Source of the DNA: Linnemannia schmuckeri
Lineage: Eukaryota > Mortierellomycota > Mortierellomycetes > Mortierellales > Mortierellaceae
DNA length: 64,000 bases
Direction: 5' to 3'
NCBI GenBank assembly: GCA_029449235.1
Contig: JANATG010000002.1
Coordinates: 3,906,001 to 3,970,000, forward strand
Part shown: piece after piece, positions 35,803 through 47,577 of the stretch
Layout: every line of letters starts with the position of its first letter
How positions within the stretch are numbered: the stretch's first letter is position 1
The notes under the pieces: model-generated
Seen by the model: only the letters and a program-made list of their open reading frames with translations
Database searches by the model: none
Told to the model about the DNA's origin: nothing
Made by a program: the position numbers and the translations under genes

Positions 35803-36041
35803 AAAAAAAGAAATACTAGCTTGTCGCAGTATTCTGAACATCAGGAGACACTGAAAATAAGACGAATATTGTAAATATTTCACTGCGAGCGTACAAAATT
35901 TGACCAATTGAGATAGAAAAAAAAACAGGGATGGGAGTGGCATGGTGTGAAGAAAAGGTTTTATGGTACAATTGTGACAGGAAAGTAAAAAAAAGAAAAA
36001 GAAGTGTCTAGACGGGTTGTTTGGATTGCTCCTTTGTATTT

Positions 36042-36462
36042 TTAAGCCTTGGTCAACTTTCCGTAGATGTGAAGGGCAAAGACGGAAGCAATGAAAGCTA
36101 AGGACAAGACCAAGACAACAACAGGGTCACTATGAGGACATCATTAAAAATGAACGAAAAACATGGTCAGCTTCACCTTGTTTACTTCGTTTTCTTTTTC
36201 ATATCCTGAATTACTGCTGTCGTCGTTTGTCGATTATTTGATCCGGTCCTTTGCTCTTCTCGTTGGATCTAATAGTATTTTTAAAAAAAACGATCGAGTC
36301 GGTCGTATACGATGACAAAAGAGAGAGAAGGAGAACTTACACGCGGAGGCCAGGAGAGTCATCGGTGTAGATGCGCATCATGCCTGCGGTGCTGGGTCCA
36401 GGGGCACGGGAAGTCTTTTCCTTTGCGGCAGTCGTGCGTCTCCTACTCATTTTTTTTTTTTC

Positions 36463-36495
<33 letters not shown>

Positions 36496-36684
36496 AGATT
36501 GTTGAAGGGTAAAGATGAGTATGGGTCATCGAAGCTTACACTGATCATTGCCCTTTTTTTGCGCCGCCATCAGCCCTTTTTTTTTGTTCATCTTGATCCT
36601 GGTGAGTTTTTTTTACCTGACGGCTCCACGGGGGGAAGCGCCGGCGGGGTTGGGGGAAGCGGCAGGAGAGTCAGACTATTGCGG

Positions 36685-36720
<36 letters not shown>

Positions 36721-36988
36721 TTGATGAGATTAGCTTCAATCTCTTGGTTCGACTAATGAAGTGTTCTTTCCATCTCCATCACTTTTTTGCTCCACTGGTC
36801 CTTTTGCTGTCTGTTCGTTTGAGTTGAAAGGGTAAACCGATGTTTGTCGCGTTTTTGTTGCAACGTCCTCAGTGGTTGTTGCTGGCAGTCCTGAGTGTAT
36901 TATCCTTGAGTGTATTATGCTTCCGATTACACTTGCTGGGAATCTTCCTGTGTTGAAGAGAAAAGACGCGCGGTGTTGTATTTACCAT
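36042..36988 (-). CDS. SBH1: Protein transport protein Sec61 beta subunit
   Basis: Four exons, complement(36042..36129, 36341..36442, 36617..36675, 36986..36988), encode 83 residues. The first coding exon is just the ATG, followed at once by the donor GTAAAT. Exon 2 gives SDSPAASPNPAGASPRGAVR, the usual disordered Sec61 beta head. Exon 3 gives RRTTAAKEKTS and GMMRIYTDDSPGLRV. Exon 4 gives the tail anchor DPVVVLVLSLAFIASVFALH and IYGKLTKA. The protein is the small tail-anchored subunit of the ER protein-conducting channel. Two long poly-T tracts (sense strand) sit in introns 1 and 2. The exon 3 acceptor could be three bases earlier, adding one Ser; the start exon is inferred from phase and splice signals only. 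No annotation based on long open frames would find this gene. Confidence 0.85.
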
Positions 36989-37421
36989 AGTGTAGAGTGG
37001 TGTTGAGGAGGAAGATGATGGAGAAGGATGAAGAGAAAGAAAAGGAGAAAAAAGACGGATGAGAAGAAAGTGGTAGTGTGAACAAAGTTTCGCGGCTCTC
37101 TTTTTCTCTCACTCCTCGAGAGTAACAGTATGGTCCAATCAAAAGGCGCCAAACAAAGACACAATAAAAAAGAGGGGGGGGGAGGAGCGTGAGAGCCATA
37201 CATTATGTTCTCTTCTTGTTCGTGATAGGGTGTGTGCCAACAGCCAGCGTACTTTAACGATGAAGCACTTACAGTGAATGACATTTTTATTTTTTTTTCT
37301 ACGGTAGAACTACAGAACATGATACAGATGCAAACAAGGATATGAAAGTTACAAAGAGCTACAAATGATATAATAAACAGGCGGAACAAAAAAACAAAGT
37401 AAAGGGAACAATGAAGACAGA
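36989..37421. other. Sec61 beta promoter and 3' flank of the GTB-protein gene
   Basis: No gene seen. Confidence 0.6.
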
Positions 37422-39637
37422 TCACTTCTTCGATTTTTCCTCTGACGTGGAGAACACCATGTCCATGCCAGATCCACCCATCAATCCACTGTTGCGTCTC
37501 CTCGCCGCAATCGATTGTGCAATCGAGCCTCCTCCACCTGGTGATGGTGCTGCTACCCCTGTAGCAATGTTGTTGTAATGTCGCAGAGACATCCCTTCTT
37601 TGCCTTCACTAGGTGGCGGAGTCCTGACTCCAAGAGTTGCGTCGGTCTGCGACCGTCTCCGTGGTGAAGGGGTTCGAGGAGGACGAGAAGATTTCGACGA
37701 TCTGGTGGTGATGGTGGTGGATGAAGGGAGCGATACCGATGAGGACTTTCCAGGTGCCAAAGAGGCAATATCATCATCCTTGGCCGATGGCGGAGTCAAG
37801 GCTCGTACAGTCGTTTCCTGAGGTACTGATGGCGACGAGGCAAGGATTGGGAGAGATGAACTCGAGAGTGGTGAAGGTGATGTTGGCTCATGCTTGGTTG
37901 CCGAGGTGCATAATGAATTGCTTGATCCTCCTTTGGTTCCATCTCGCTTGGCCAAGAACGGGTTGTTGTCTGCAAGTGTGGGCGATCTGTCTGGCGATGG
38001 TGTCGATGCCGCAGTAGTCTGGAAGTGCACCAGTGGAGAGGAAGTCATGGGCGAATAAGAGGTGATGCCACTCGTCAAACCGGGCAAGGAACCCAGTGAT
38101 GTCGTCAACTCTGCGTGCTTCAATACCGGCGAAGCAGTCGGGCTCCTCACTACGGTCGCAGTTGCTCTTTCTCTGTTGAGATAACTCTGGTCCACCGTCC
38201 TGGGCGGAGGTCTCGTCGGACTGGAGGCCAGTAACAAGATAGTCCTGGCCGCCTGAGTTTCTGAAGGTGCTTCTGGTCGGACGTCTTTGATTTCATCGTC
38301 GTACTGCTGAACCAAAGATGCCACCACCGCTGTCGACAGCATTGTTGAGCTTGAAGTGACTTCAGGAGAGGTGGGCTGTGAGAATGACGACCAGTTGCTC
38401 ACGGGTGGCGAGTCACGGTAGAGAGGACTTCCTGGTGAGCCATAGGGACTCTGGATTCCGTACTGATTTGAGGATGTCGAAAACCCACTTCCAGAATTGA
38501 GTCGGGGAGATTGTGAGGGTGATGAAGTCGCAATGTCCATCAACGATTTTGCAGGCAAGAAAAGCTCCGAGTCCTTGAACTGCGAGAACGATAGTCTTGA
38601 CCTGTATCTTCTTCCCTGTCCTCCTCCTGCTGCTGTAGCCATAGGGTCGGTTAGACTAGTCTGGCAGTCGCTCGAGGAGAAAACATCTTCCATGGTATCC
38701 TGTTGGTGATAGTTTTTCCTGGATGAGATGAGATCGGAGGGCTGCTCGTATTCGGGGTACTCCTTGCGGACGCGTTTCCTGCTGCTGTATCTAGGCGAAG
38801 TTGAGACGGCGAGTGATCGTTTTGAGGTGATGCGGGGCGACATTCCTGGCTGCATGAGGGACTCGACCTCTTGCAGGGTGTATTTGGACCATCCTCGACG
38901 GATTTTCAGGATAGCGTACTCAAGTCGTGTCCGTAGCCGCCGCGATATCTATAACGAAGTGGAAGAAGTGTTAGTCCCCAGTCAGTCCGAGATGAAATTT
39001 GAATGAATCCAACCCAAGTAAGTCACATAAAGAAAAAAAAAGTTGTTCGAAAGAAGAAGAAAAAAAAAGCGCGTGAGCCTCCAATTGAGAGCATCGCAAC
39101 GGACAAAACTTGGGCGAAAGCTGCAACAAACGCATATAGGACTTTTGCGTGTGTTGGTTCACGAGGTAATAGAGGACTGTCTGTAGAAAGAAAGAAAAGA
39201 GCGTCACTTGAAAGGAAAAAAGCGCTGGAAAGTACCTTAAGGATCTTGCCCTGCTGGAGAACATGCTCAATAGCCCGCTCCTTGCTGTGTTGACGAAGCA
39301 AACGTCTGGCAGCGGTATCATCTCCTGGATAATCGTCTGCAGAGTGACCTGACTCGTCCGAGAGACAACTACCCACTCCACCGTCCATGCTCAAGTTGGA
39401 CTCGTGAGAGAAGTCTCTCATGCTATCGCTATTCTCCGAGTTGGTCTCACTCAGAAAGGTCGTCTGCTTGGAGAGAGTTGGAGTTGCTGCTGCTGTTACA
39501 TTACTGTCATGTGATGTTTGTGCCTTGGCGGTAATGTCATGGGTGGACAGGAGCAGGGTTGAATGAGCTAAAGTGTTGGCACTGGCTTGTGTTGTTGGGG
39601 TGAGTTGCTGTCCTGGTATGGGTTGTGCGACCTCCAT
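37422..39637 (-). CDS. Whi5/Nrm1-like G1/S transcription repressor candidate (GTB motif)
   Basis: Two exons, complement(37422..38948, 39236..39637), encode 642 residues. Right after the intron (residues about 135-166) comes ISRRLRTRLEYAILKIRRGW and then SKYTLQEVESLM. This has the pattern of the GTB motif, through which Whi5 and Nrm1 bind SBF/MBF and repress G1/S genes: basic residues, RL.YA.LK....GW, then an L..VE.L helix. Everything else is disordered and dense in SP and TP pairs (SPRITS, SPSQSPRL, YGSPGSPLY, RTPSPRRR), as expected for a protein switched off by cyclin-CDK phosphorylation. An RKRVRKEYPEYE patch could be a nuclear import signal. The call rests on this one short motif and on composition, so which paralogue type it is stays open. 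Confidence 0.65.
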
Positions 39638-40089
39638 GGATGTTGCACGAGGTGTCGCGACCGAGTTTGTTTGAGTGAGTAAAAGGAAGAAGACGAAGTG
39701 AAGTGAAGTGAAGTGAAGTGAAGTGAAGTGAAGTGAAGTGAAGTGAAGTGAAGTGAAGCGATGAAATGCTGCTATATTGAAGGAGTAATAGCTTGAAGAG
39801 TGTATAAGAATGAAAAGTTAGACTGAGCCAAGCAAAGATAAAAACGAATAGAAAGAAGAGTGAGTGGTGAGTGAGTAAGAGAAGCTAAAAAAGTGGACCT
39901 ATGGGAAGATGAGGGTTTGGTTAAAGTGGAGTGAAGGATTGGATGGTGGAGTGGAGTGTGCGGTCAAATGAAGGACGAGTAAATTTTGAAAACAACGAAG
40001 ACGCCCAAAAATAACTATGGGCATCCATCCGTGTATTGTGCCATTATCGATCTCTCCTCTCCACTCTCTCTCTCTCCCCTTTAAACAAA

Positions 40090-40128
<39 letters not shown>

Positions 40129-40236
40129 AAAAGAAGGGCATAATTCTACTCGTCGTTGCGCGGAATAACGTCACTTCGTTTATTTATTAGTATTTACAAG
40201 CTGCATGCTGGCAGGAGTTGTGTCCCCTTTTGTTCT
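39638..40236. other. Intergenic: promoter of the GTB-protein gene, 3' flank of the MAPR gene
   Basis: It contains the AAGTG microsatellite (39696-39755) and a poly-A tract (about 40090-40125). No gene seen. Confidence 0.6.
39696..39755. repeat. AAGTG pentanucleotide microsatellite
   Basis: Twelve perfect head-to-tail copies of AAGTG, about 60 bp upstream of the GTB-protein start codon, so probably in its promoter or leader. Confidence 0.9.
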
Positions 40237-40908
40237 TTAAGCGGTCTTGCCAACAATGGGGTATCTCTTCTCAAAGAAGATGAACCAGTCGTCCAAAGTC
40301 TTGCGCTAATCAATAACGCACATCGCACATTGCACGAAGTATACAAGTTAGTAAGTAACAAAGGTACAAAAAAGTGTTCGCGATTCTCTTGTATTCATTC
40401 GATCGTCCCGTCTGCCATGAAAAAAAAAAAAAAGAAAACCGGTGAACAAGGGTAAAAATACCTCCTTCTCATCCAAGTCACTGTAATCGGCAACGCAGTC
40501 CTCGGGCTTCAATGAGCTCTTTCCAAGGGCCTATTATAGTTAACAAACATGGTTAGTTAGTTACCGAAGAGTTGGGAGAGAGAGAAGAGGATGGGAACAC
40601 AACGCGAACGTGTTTTTGTCCGAGCCGATATCATCCGGTGTTTGTGCAAAAGACACAGACAAAAAACAAAGTTGCCTGGTTGCCGACAGAGGAAAGCTCA
40701 TCGCTTGTCGAAGTAATAGTTGAATAAGCGTAGTAAGTACCCTGGATGCGTCCTTGCCGGCAAAGCAGTGGTATCCACCACCGGGGCCGTACATCTCCTT
40801 CTTGGTGGAGACGTCAAAGACGGAGCCCTTGATGGCGACGTAGATGGGGGCGCTGGCGTCGGTTCCATCGTGCTTGGCGAGTTCGTCGTGAGTGAAGGTG
40901 CTGGACAT
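40237..40908 (-). CDS. Soluble MAPR-family (Dap1/PGRMC1-like) haem-binding protein
   Basis: Three exons, complement(40237..40305, 40462..40530, 40741..40908), all phase 0, encode 101 residues. The whole protein is one cytochrome-b5-like haem/steroid-binding domain of the MAPR type: FTHDELAKHDGTD, PIYVAIKGSVFDVSTKKEMY, GPGGGYHCFAGKDASRALGK, DYSDLDEKE, then LDDWFIFFEKRYPIVGKTA. The Tyr in GGGYHCF corresponds to the haem-ligating Tyr of PGRMC1. Unlike PGRMC1 and many fungal members it has no N-terminal membrane span, so it should be cytosolic. Family members support cytochrome P450 enzymes such as Erg11 in sterol synthesis. The last acceptor could be six bases later, removing RK. Confidence 0.9.
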
Positions 40909-42217
40909 AATGAATGTTTTTGGGATGGGTGAATGAGTGTGAAAAGGGATGAAGAAGGAAGTAGAAGCGGAAGGAAGAAAAAGGGAAAAATAGGCCGAGG
41001 AAAGAATACGGCAGGGGAATACACGTTCGGGCTGTTGTACCGGTACGCGCATGCGCGACTTCTCGATTGAAAGTGACAGACAAAGAGACAAGCCACAACA
41101 CATCTGCATCCACATGTGCAATTGGGAAGGATGAGAAAGGCAGCGAGGCAGATATATTTCTTTCTTTAGAGAGTGCTGAGAGGAGAATGAGGACTGACAC
41201 AATGATCTCCGCAGAGCAAGCACATTGACAGGCTTGACTGTGTAGACTGTGCATGCTCAATTGTTTTTTTTTGCCTGTGCACTTCACCACAATGCTAGTC
41301 GGGAACCAGCAACTACGAGCGGATATGCTCGATACATTTTAAAAGTCTGCTACTGCCGTATGCTCCTTCGTTCGTCGGTTTTCCTATGCAAATTGTACCT
41401 TCAATTGAAGATAGCTGTGCCTGGAGCAACAACAACAAGTCAACAAAAACAAGAAGACATTATCGACAGATGAGACCTGTGTGTCCAATGATTGACATTG
41501 ATCTTCGTACGATAGGGCTGGATTCTATATCCCTTCTAGCGTAAATGTGGGGCATGGAAGAGAAGGTGGGTGTTGTCGGGCGGCCAGCGAGTGGAGACTG
41601 AGGCAAACATTACTGAAGGACAGACAAAAATAAAGAAACAAGAAAAAAAGAAGGGCATTTCGCCCGCCTTGTTTTTCCCTGTCGTTCTTTTAGCCCCCCT
41701 ATTGCTTCATCATATCACGAAGTCCGAACAAGTTTTTATTTTATTTTTTTTTTTTTTTATTCAGGGCCAGCTCGGAGTACAGTTGGTCGTCGTTGTTGGT
41801 TGGTTCAAGTGAATAAAGTGACTGCAGACTGCAGAGTGCATGGACAATATTTTCATTCCACCGTGCCAGATTTCAAAAAAAAAAAAAAAAAATCTTCTGT
41901 GCTCTTGCTCACTCCTCTCTTTTGTTGCCTTTCCTTCCGATCGATGGTTCCTTTTTCTTTTTCGTTGTTGTCCATCTTCGTTTCTTCTCCTGTTCTTTCT
42001 TCTTTTTTTTTTTCCTCTTCTTCACTCTCTTCACTCTCTCCACTCTCTACTCTCTACTCTTTCCTTCCCTCTCTTCGCTCACTCTTCACTCTCTCACTCC
42101 TACAACAGATCCTTACTTGTTTGTTCATCCATTTCTCTTCCCTCCAGAATCATTCTTCAAAAACAACCTTAATTCTTTCTCCCACTCTCTTCACCCACAC
42201 ATAAACATATATACATC
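40909..42217. other. Divergent promoter region between MAPR and carrier genes
   Basis: No gene seen. The half next to the carrier is pyrimidine-rich (41900-42150). Confidence 0.6.
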
Positions 42218-44422
42218 ATGAGCGATGCTAAGCAAGCTGCCAAGGACTGCGTCAGCGGTACCATTGGAGGTTTCCTTCAGGTCTTTGTCGGACAGGTATA
42301 GCTACACACACCATATTCTTGTTCTCTGAGTAAACTGACGTCGATATTTCAAGCCTGATGATGATATGCATGTGTATTGTATTCTAATCCTCATCGTGTT
42401 CTTATTTTTTTTTTTTGACTCATTGTGCATCGTGCGATCTAGCCCTTTGATACCGTTAAAGTGGTAAGGACCAACGATTTTAGCAACATAGGCACAAAGA
42501 TATCGGGAACAACCAATCGAGTTCAGGATGCATTTCTTTCCTTTAATTTCTTTGTCTTTTTGGACTCTGCTTCGATTCACTCTGTAACGAGCAGGACCGA
42601 CCACCCGATTAACACACAGACAGGACGCACAGGACAGACTCGATCCTTTTATGAAAGTATTGTTTATTTCAGGAATCAACCACAAGGACAGCATTATTGC
42701 AAACAGAGCGAAACAGTCAAATTTTATGCCCTTTAGCAAAAGAAATCGGCAGGACAAGAAAGTCCATGGATTATGAAAGCCAGGCTTGATACCGGTTTTT
42801 GCTTCGATCTTGGTTATTTGCTATTTCACAAACCAGACGAAGGACAAAGAGGGCGGAAAGAAAAAGAGCATACGAGAGACAGTGAGAGAAAAAATATCAA
42901 AGGAACAGGAAAAGGAACAGCAATTTCACGAGCAGCTCAACTCGACGACTGGAAGATGGGCGATGGACGATGGACGGACAAGCAGCAACAACAAAAAGGA
43001 ACTTCGATTTAGAGAGCATCGTTCCTCTCCACCTCCTACACCATTCCCAACCTCCTTTTTTTTTCACTGGACAACTATGATCTATTGGATCGTAACGCTC
43101 TCGACTCGAGCCAGATCCGATACCATTTGCTCTTCATTGGTTTTATTATCCTTGCAACCCCGTTTTACTCCCGATGGCTATTGCTGACACAACCACCACC
43201 ATCGTGGCAATATTAAACCAACAGGAGGCGCATATCATCAATAACAGGAAGTGATAATATAGGATGAAACCGGCATCAGGAACACAAGAAAAACCACTCG
43301 ACAACGCTTGCATTCTCCACTGTCCATGCAGAGTTCTAACTACTCAAATTGTATCCAATACATAAAAATAGCGCCTTCAAACCATGCCTGCTCCTTTGCC
43401 CGGTCAGGCACCCTTGTACAACGGAACATTGGACTGCGTGAAAAAGACGCTCTCCAAGGAGGGCATCAAGGGATTCTATAAGGGCACTACCACTCCCTTG
43501 GTCGGTGTCGGAGCCTGTGTCTCGATCCAGTTTGTTACCCTGGAGGCCATGAAGCGCTACTACAACGACCTGAACGGACCCAGCGCCAACGGATTCCTCA
43601 CTAACTCTCAGCTTTATCTTGCTGGAGCTGCCAGCGGTATCACCAACTCGGTCGTCTCGGGCCCCGTTGAGCATATCCGTACACGTCTTCAAGTCCAGAC
43701 TGGAGCTCCCCCAGCCATTACGTCAGGTGCTGCCGAGTCTGTTGCTGCTATTGCCGCAAAGTCAGTCGAGACTGGCGCTGTTGCCACCACTGCTGCTGCC
43801 CAGAACTCTGTCAAGGTCGTTGCCGAGACTGCTGCTGCCAACGCTGCCAAGAACACCTTGTTCTTCACCGGCCCCGTTGATGCTGTCCAGAAGATCTATG
43901 CCCAGCATGGTCTCCGTGGCATCTACAAGGGCCAGGCTGTGACCATGGTCCGTGAGTTCCAGGGATACGGTGCTTACTTTGCCGCCTATGAGTACCTCGT
44001 CCAGCGCGCCATGCGTCTTCAAAACAAGAAGCGTAACGAGTTGAGCACCCTCAACTTTGTTTCCTATGGTGCCTGTGCCGGTTACGCCATGTGGTATGTG
44101 TTGTTGTGTAGTGAAATTTCTCTCGCCAATAACACTATGTGTCAATTGGATGAGATACTAATCATATGAAACCACTTTTCTTTTTATTACTTTCAGGGCC
44201 ACTGTGTACCCCATTGATGTGATCAAGTCCAAGTTGCAGACCGATGGCTTCTCGTCTTCCACTCGCCAGTACTCGTCTGCCATTGACTGCGCTCGTCAGA
44301 CTTTGGCCAAGGAGGGAGTTGCTGGATTTTTCAAGGGCTTTGCTCCTTGCATCCTCCGTGCTGCTCCCGCCAATGCCGTCACGTTCCTTGGTTTCGAAAT
44401 GGCTATGCGTCTCTTGCGTTAA
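42218..44422 (+). CDS. Mitochondrial carrier, YMC1/YMC2-like
   Basis: Four exons (42218..42295, 42443..42463, 43372..44093, 44197..44422) encode 348 residues. All three carrier signatures are present: PFDTVKVRLQT, PVEHIRTRLQVQT and YPIDVIKSKLQTDGF. The first is carried by a 21-nt exon (PFDTVKV) followed by a 908-bp intron. Ymc-like blocks are FYKGTTTPLVGVGACVSIQF and LRAAPANAVTFLGFEMAMRL. The protein is a six-helix inner-membrane exchanger; yeast Ymc1/2 are linked to amino-acid (glycine, glutamate) transport, so an organic or amino acid is the likely substrate. The second repeat carries an insert of about 50 residues, Ala/Val/Ser-rich (for example ITSGAAESVAAIAAKSVE), between RLQVQT and GPVDAVQKIY, which is absent from yeast Ymc1. 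Confidence 0.88.
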
Positions 44423-45144
44423 AAGTATTCATTGCAGGGTGAAAAACAGAGACCTAAGGACATAGATGGGACCGACAGTAGAGACATACACACAAACACA
44501 AACACTAGATACCAACAATGGCGAGGCGAGATGGAGAGAGATGGGAGACGAGACAAAGGACACTTCACAGGGTGTGTGTATGTGTGTTCCTTGAGTCCCT
44601 TTTAACCCGAGAAGCATCCTACCGAGGTTGACATTTTTTTTTGCATCTGCCAAATATCCCGATCACACACATACACATCCGATCGGGCTTGTTGTGCAGC
44701 ATTTTACGACATTTTTTTCCCACTTTTTTTTTTTCTTTTCATAATGATAATGACCGTAATACCTTTAGAAAGCATCTTTTTTTGATGAATGAGTACTAGA
44801 AGTCCATTAAATATTTGTAAAGAAAAACACGTTCTCAATGATCCATTACTGCTTGGTCATCCCCTCACCGCTCAAAAAGGAATATCTTGCCCCCACCTGG
44901 CCCGCCAAGCCAGCACCCAACAGAAGTGTCGCGTCTTTCACAACTCAATTGACCAATTTTAAATTATTTTTTCCGGTGACGGCAAGGTACAAAAACTCGA
45001 CTCTATCACGTGTAACTAACTTTCCACCACATTCTCTGTCCCTGTCCCTTTTCAGAAATGACATAAAAAAGAGCTGGCGTCCTTTCTTTCATCTTGTTTC
45101 CCCATCTTTCCCCTTTCTCACCCAACGACCCAAAACACATCATC
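44423..45144. other. Intergenic between carrier and ACBP genes
   Basis: No gene seen. CT-rich leader DNA precedes the ACBP start. Confidence 0.6.
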
Positions 45145-45997
45145 ATGGTAAGTCATTCCCCACCTCACATACGTACTAGTTCAGAGGACAAAAACCACCA
45201 CGGCGACAGACAGCGACTACCTTGACATACGAGCTTAGTATATCTGACAACAGGGCGCTCGACCACCGTTCCTCTCTCGGGACAGCCCAGAGTTCCTTCG
45301 CGTCACAATCTTCATGCCTCACAGGAGAGTCGAACAGACAAAGCACAGGAAGAACATAATTTAGAGAACAAAGGGACCACGCCTCTCGAATCATCATTGG
45401 AAACATCCATAACTCAACTTTACCCTTCTCTCCGTTGAATGGTGATAGCCTTCCGCCGAATTCGAGGCCGCCGCCGCCAAGATCAAGGAGCTTACCACCT
45501 CCCCCTCCAACGAGGATCTCCTCAAGTTGTACGCCCTCTTCAAGCAGGCCACCGTCGGTGACAACGACACCAGTAAGTCCTCTTCATTCTTCACTAGCTT
45601 CTGCCTTCACACGATGTCACTTGTTCAATCGAACCACAGACGTGTCGTCATATTCTGTTTTCATATGTTCTAACCCCTCCTTTCCTTTCCTCTCTCTCTT
45701 TCTTAGCCCGCCCTGTAAGAACCCTGAGCCCCTCCCAACATTATCTTTCGACTATGCAACATATACCGTCCTTCAAGAAACAAAATCAGCACTTTGACAA
45801 ATATCATGAACAAAAGAGAGCATCAATTAGGCGCGTTTACTCATCACTGCTTATTTCCTTTTTGTGTTCTCAAATCATAGGGTACCTTTGACTTCAAGGG
45901 CAAGGCCAAGTGGGATGCCTGGACCGAGAAGAAGGGTCTTTCTAAGGAGGAGGCCGAGAAGCAGTACATCGCCTTGGTTGCTTCCCTCACCGCCTAA
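45145..45997 (+). CDS. ACB1: Acyl-CoA-binding protein
   Basis: Four exons (45145..45147, 45449..45572, 45707..45714, 45881..45997) encode 83 residues, close to the family's usual 86-87. Exon 1 contributes only the ATG, followed by GTAAGT. Exon 2 gives PSAEFEAAAAKIKELTTSPS and LYALFKQATVGDNDT. Exon 3 is 8 nt (CCCGCCCT), flanked by TTCTTAG and GTAAGA, and supplies the bases for TRP. Exon 4 gives GTFDFKGKAKWDAWTEKKGL and YIALVASLTA. The joined stretch GDNDTTRPGTFDFKGKAKWD fits the invariant ACBP core (NTDRPG...KGKAKWD in mammals), which supports both tiny exons. The protein binds and carries long-chain acyl-CoA in the cytosol. Confidence 0.92.
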
Positions 45998-47539
45998 AAT
46001 CATCTCATAAGATTTTAGTTCAACTTTTTTTTTTTCCACCTCTGTCAAATATACAACCTCTTTTTTGAAAAATCAAAATATTTTTGGGTCGCTGAAGAAG
46101 GAAAAGCGCGCATAAATCCATGCTGGCCTGTTACTTCTCTCTAGCAGCGCTTGTTTGTTTGCTGTTGTTGCTGTTTTCTAGTTTAATGATGTAGTGTGCA
46201 GCAGCACCTCTGCGAACGTTTTTACTGTTTCTTTGCTTCGCATTTAATAAGGAATGTTTGTAGGGTCTCCCATTTGGCCATACAAAAGACGCAAACACTG
46301 ATCGAGCACGAAAGTGCGTGTGAAAAAACGACTCAATTCTTTGAAAGAATGACATCTTTTACGTCCCTTTCCCTCTTCTCCTTTCCTCCCTTTTTTTTTT
46401 TTTAATTAACTCTGCTCTTGGCCACATGAACACAAAAAAAAAACATATGGTACATGTACCTCGCAAGAGTATCATGTGATCGAGACACGACCAGTTCAGG
46501 AATAGAGAACTTTTATCGAAAAATACGAAATATCTCTAAATGAACGCGTCGCGGGTTTAATCAAGTTCAAACTAACTTACCTCGAACGAAGGTATTGCGC
46601 CCATCAAATTAAAAAAAAAAAATAGTTTTCATAATGATTTGATATTGAAGTCCACGAAATCCAAACAACATGCATCAACGAAGCCAAATTTACTTACTAG
46701 TAATCTTCTACTAGAAGTTTGGTCGAGCTTTTGTGGGCAGATATCTTCCCAAAAAAAAAAAAAAAAAAAAAAAAAAAACGAAACAAAACAAAACAAAACA
46801 AAACAAAACAAAACAAAACAAAACAAAACAAAACAAAACAAAACAAAACAAAACAAAACAAAACAAAACAAAACAAAACGAAAAGAAAAGAAAAGAACAG
46901 TCAAACGATGCATAAACGCATCGCTGTTGTTAGTGGCCACCGAGGGGTAACAAGTCCTTGGGGGAGGTGCAGCAATCCGGATTAGAACCTATTGCGAGGT
47001 ATGGATGATATGAATGAAAAAGAAAATTAGATTGGATTTGCTTAGAACAAGGCAGAGTGCCAGTGCCACCGATATTGCTGGTGATGAGCACAAGCGTACT
47101 TGCTTTCACAAAGGTTGGTTACTGGACGACCCGACCCAAGGACTGGGGGGGGGGGGGGGAGGGAGGCAAGCAGGAAGGCTTGAGGTTCCTCCGGGTCAAA
47201 TGGAAGGAACCCTCCTTGAGACTTCATGATTATTATCAATCCATCAAACTATCAGTGATTAAAGATAAGCGATCAGTATCAAAACGAGTCAAATAGCAAT
47301 AGGTGATGAAATGACAAAAGATGATGTAAAAGAGCGTTGACGACTGCGGGAATAGAAGAAGAAAATGGGTTCGGCAAGAAACAAAGTATTGGAACAAAGT
47401 GCATAGAAAGTGATATGGGTGAAGTACTGACGCTTGATGAAAAAGTGTGATGAAAGAGATATAGTTGTGCGAACGAGTCTAGCCATTGAATAAGAGCAGA
47501 AACTGAACGACAGAATATGGACAAGAAGAGTGTAACATG

Positions 47540-47577
<38 letters not shown>

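Noticed and set aside
46629..46985. Open frames of Asn-Lys-Thr-Lys-Gln repeats (+) and Phe-Val-Leu-Phe-Cys repeats (-)
   Set aside because: They are translations of the AAAAC microsatellite and adjoining poly-A; no gene-like flanks or splice context.
46940..47000. B-box-like GGTTCTAATCC on the minus strand, suggestive of a tRNA
   Set aside because: No acceptor or anticodon stem can be formed around it.
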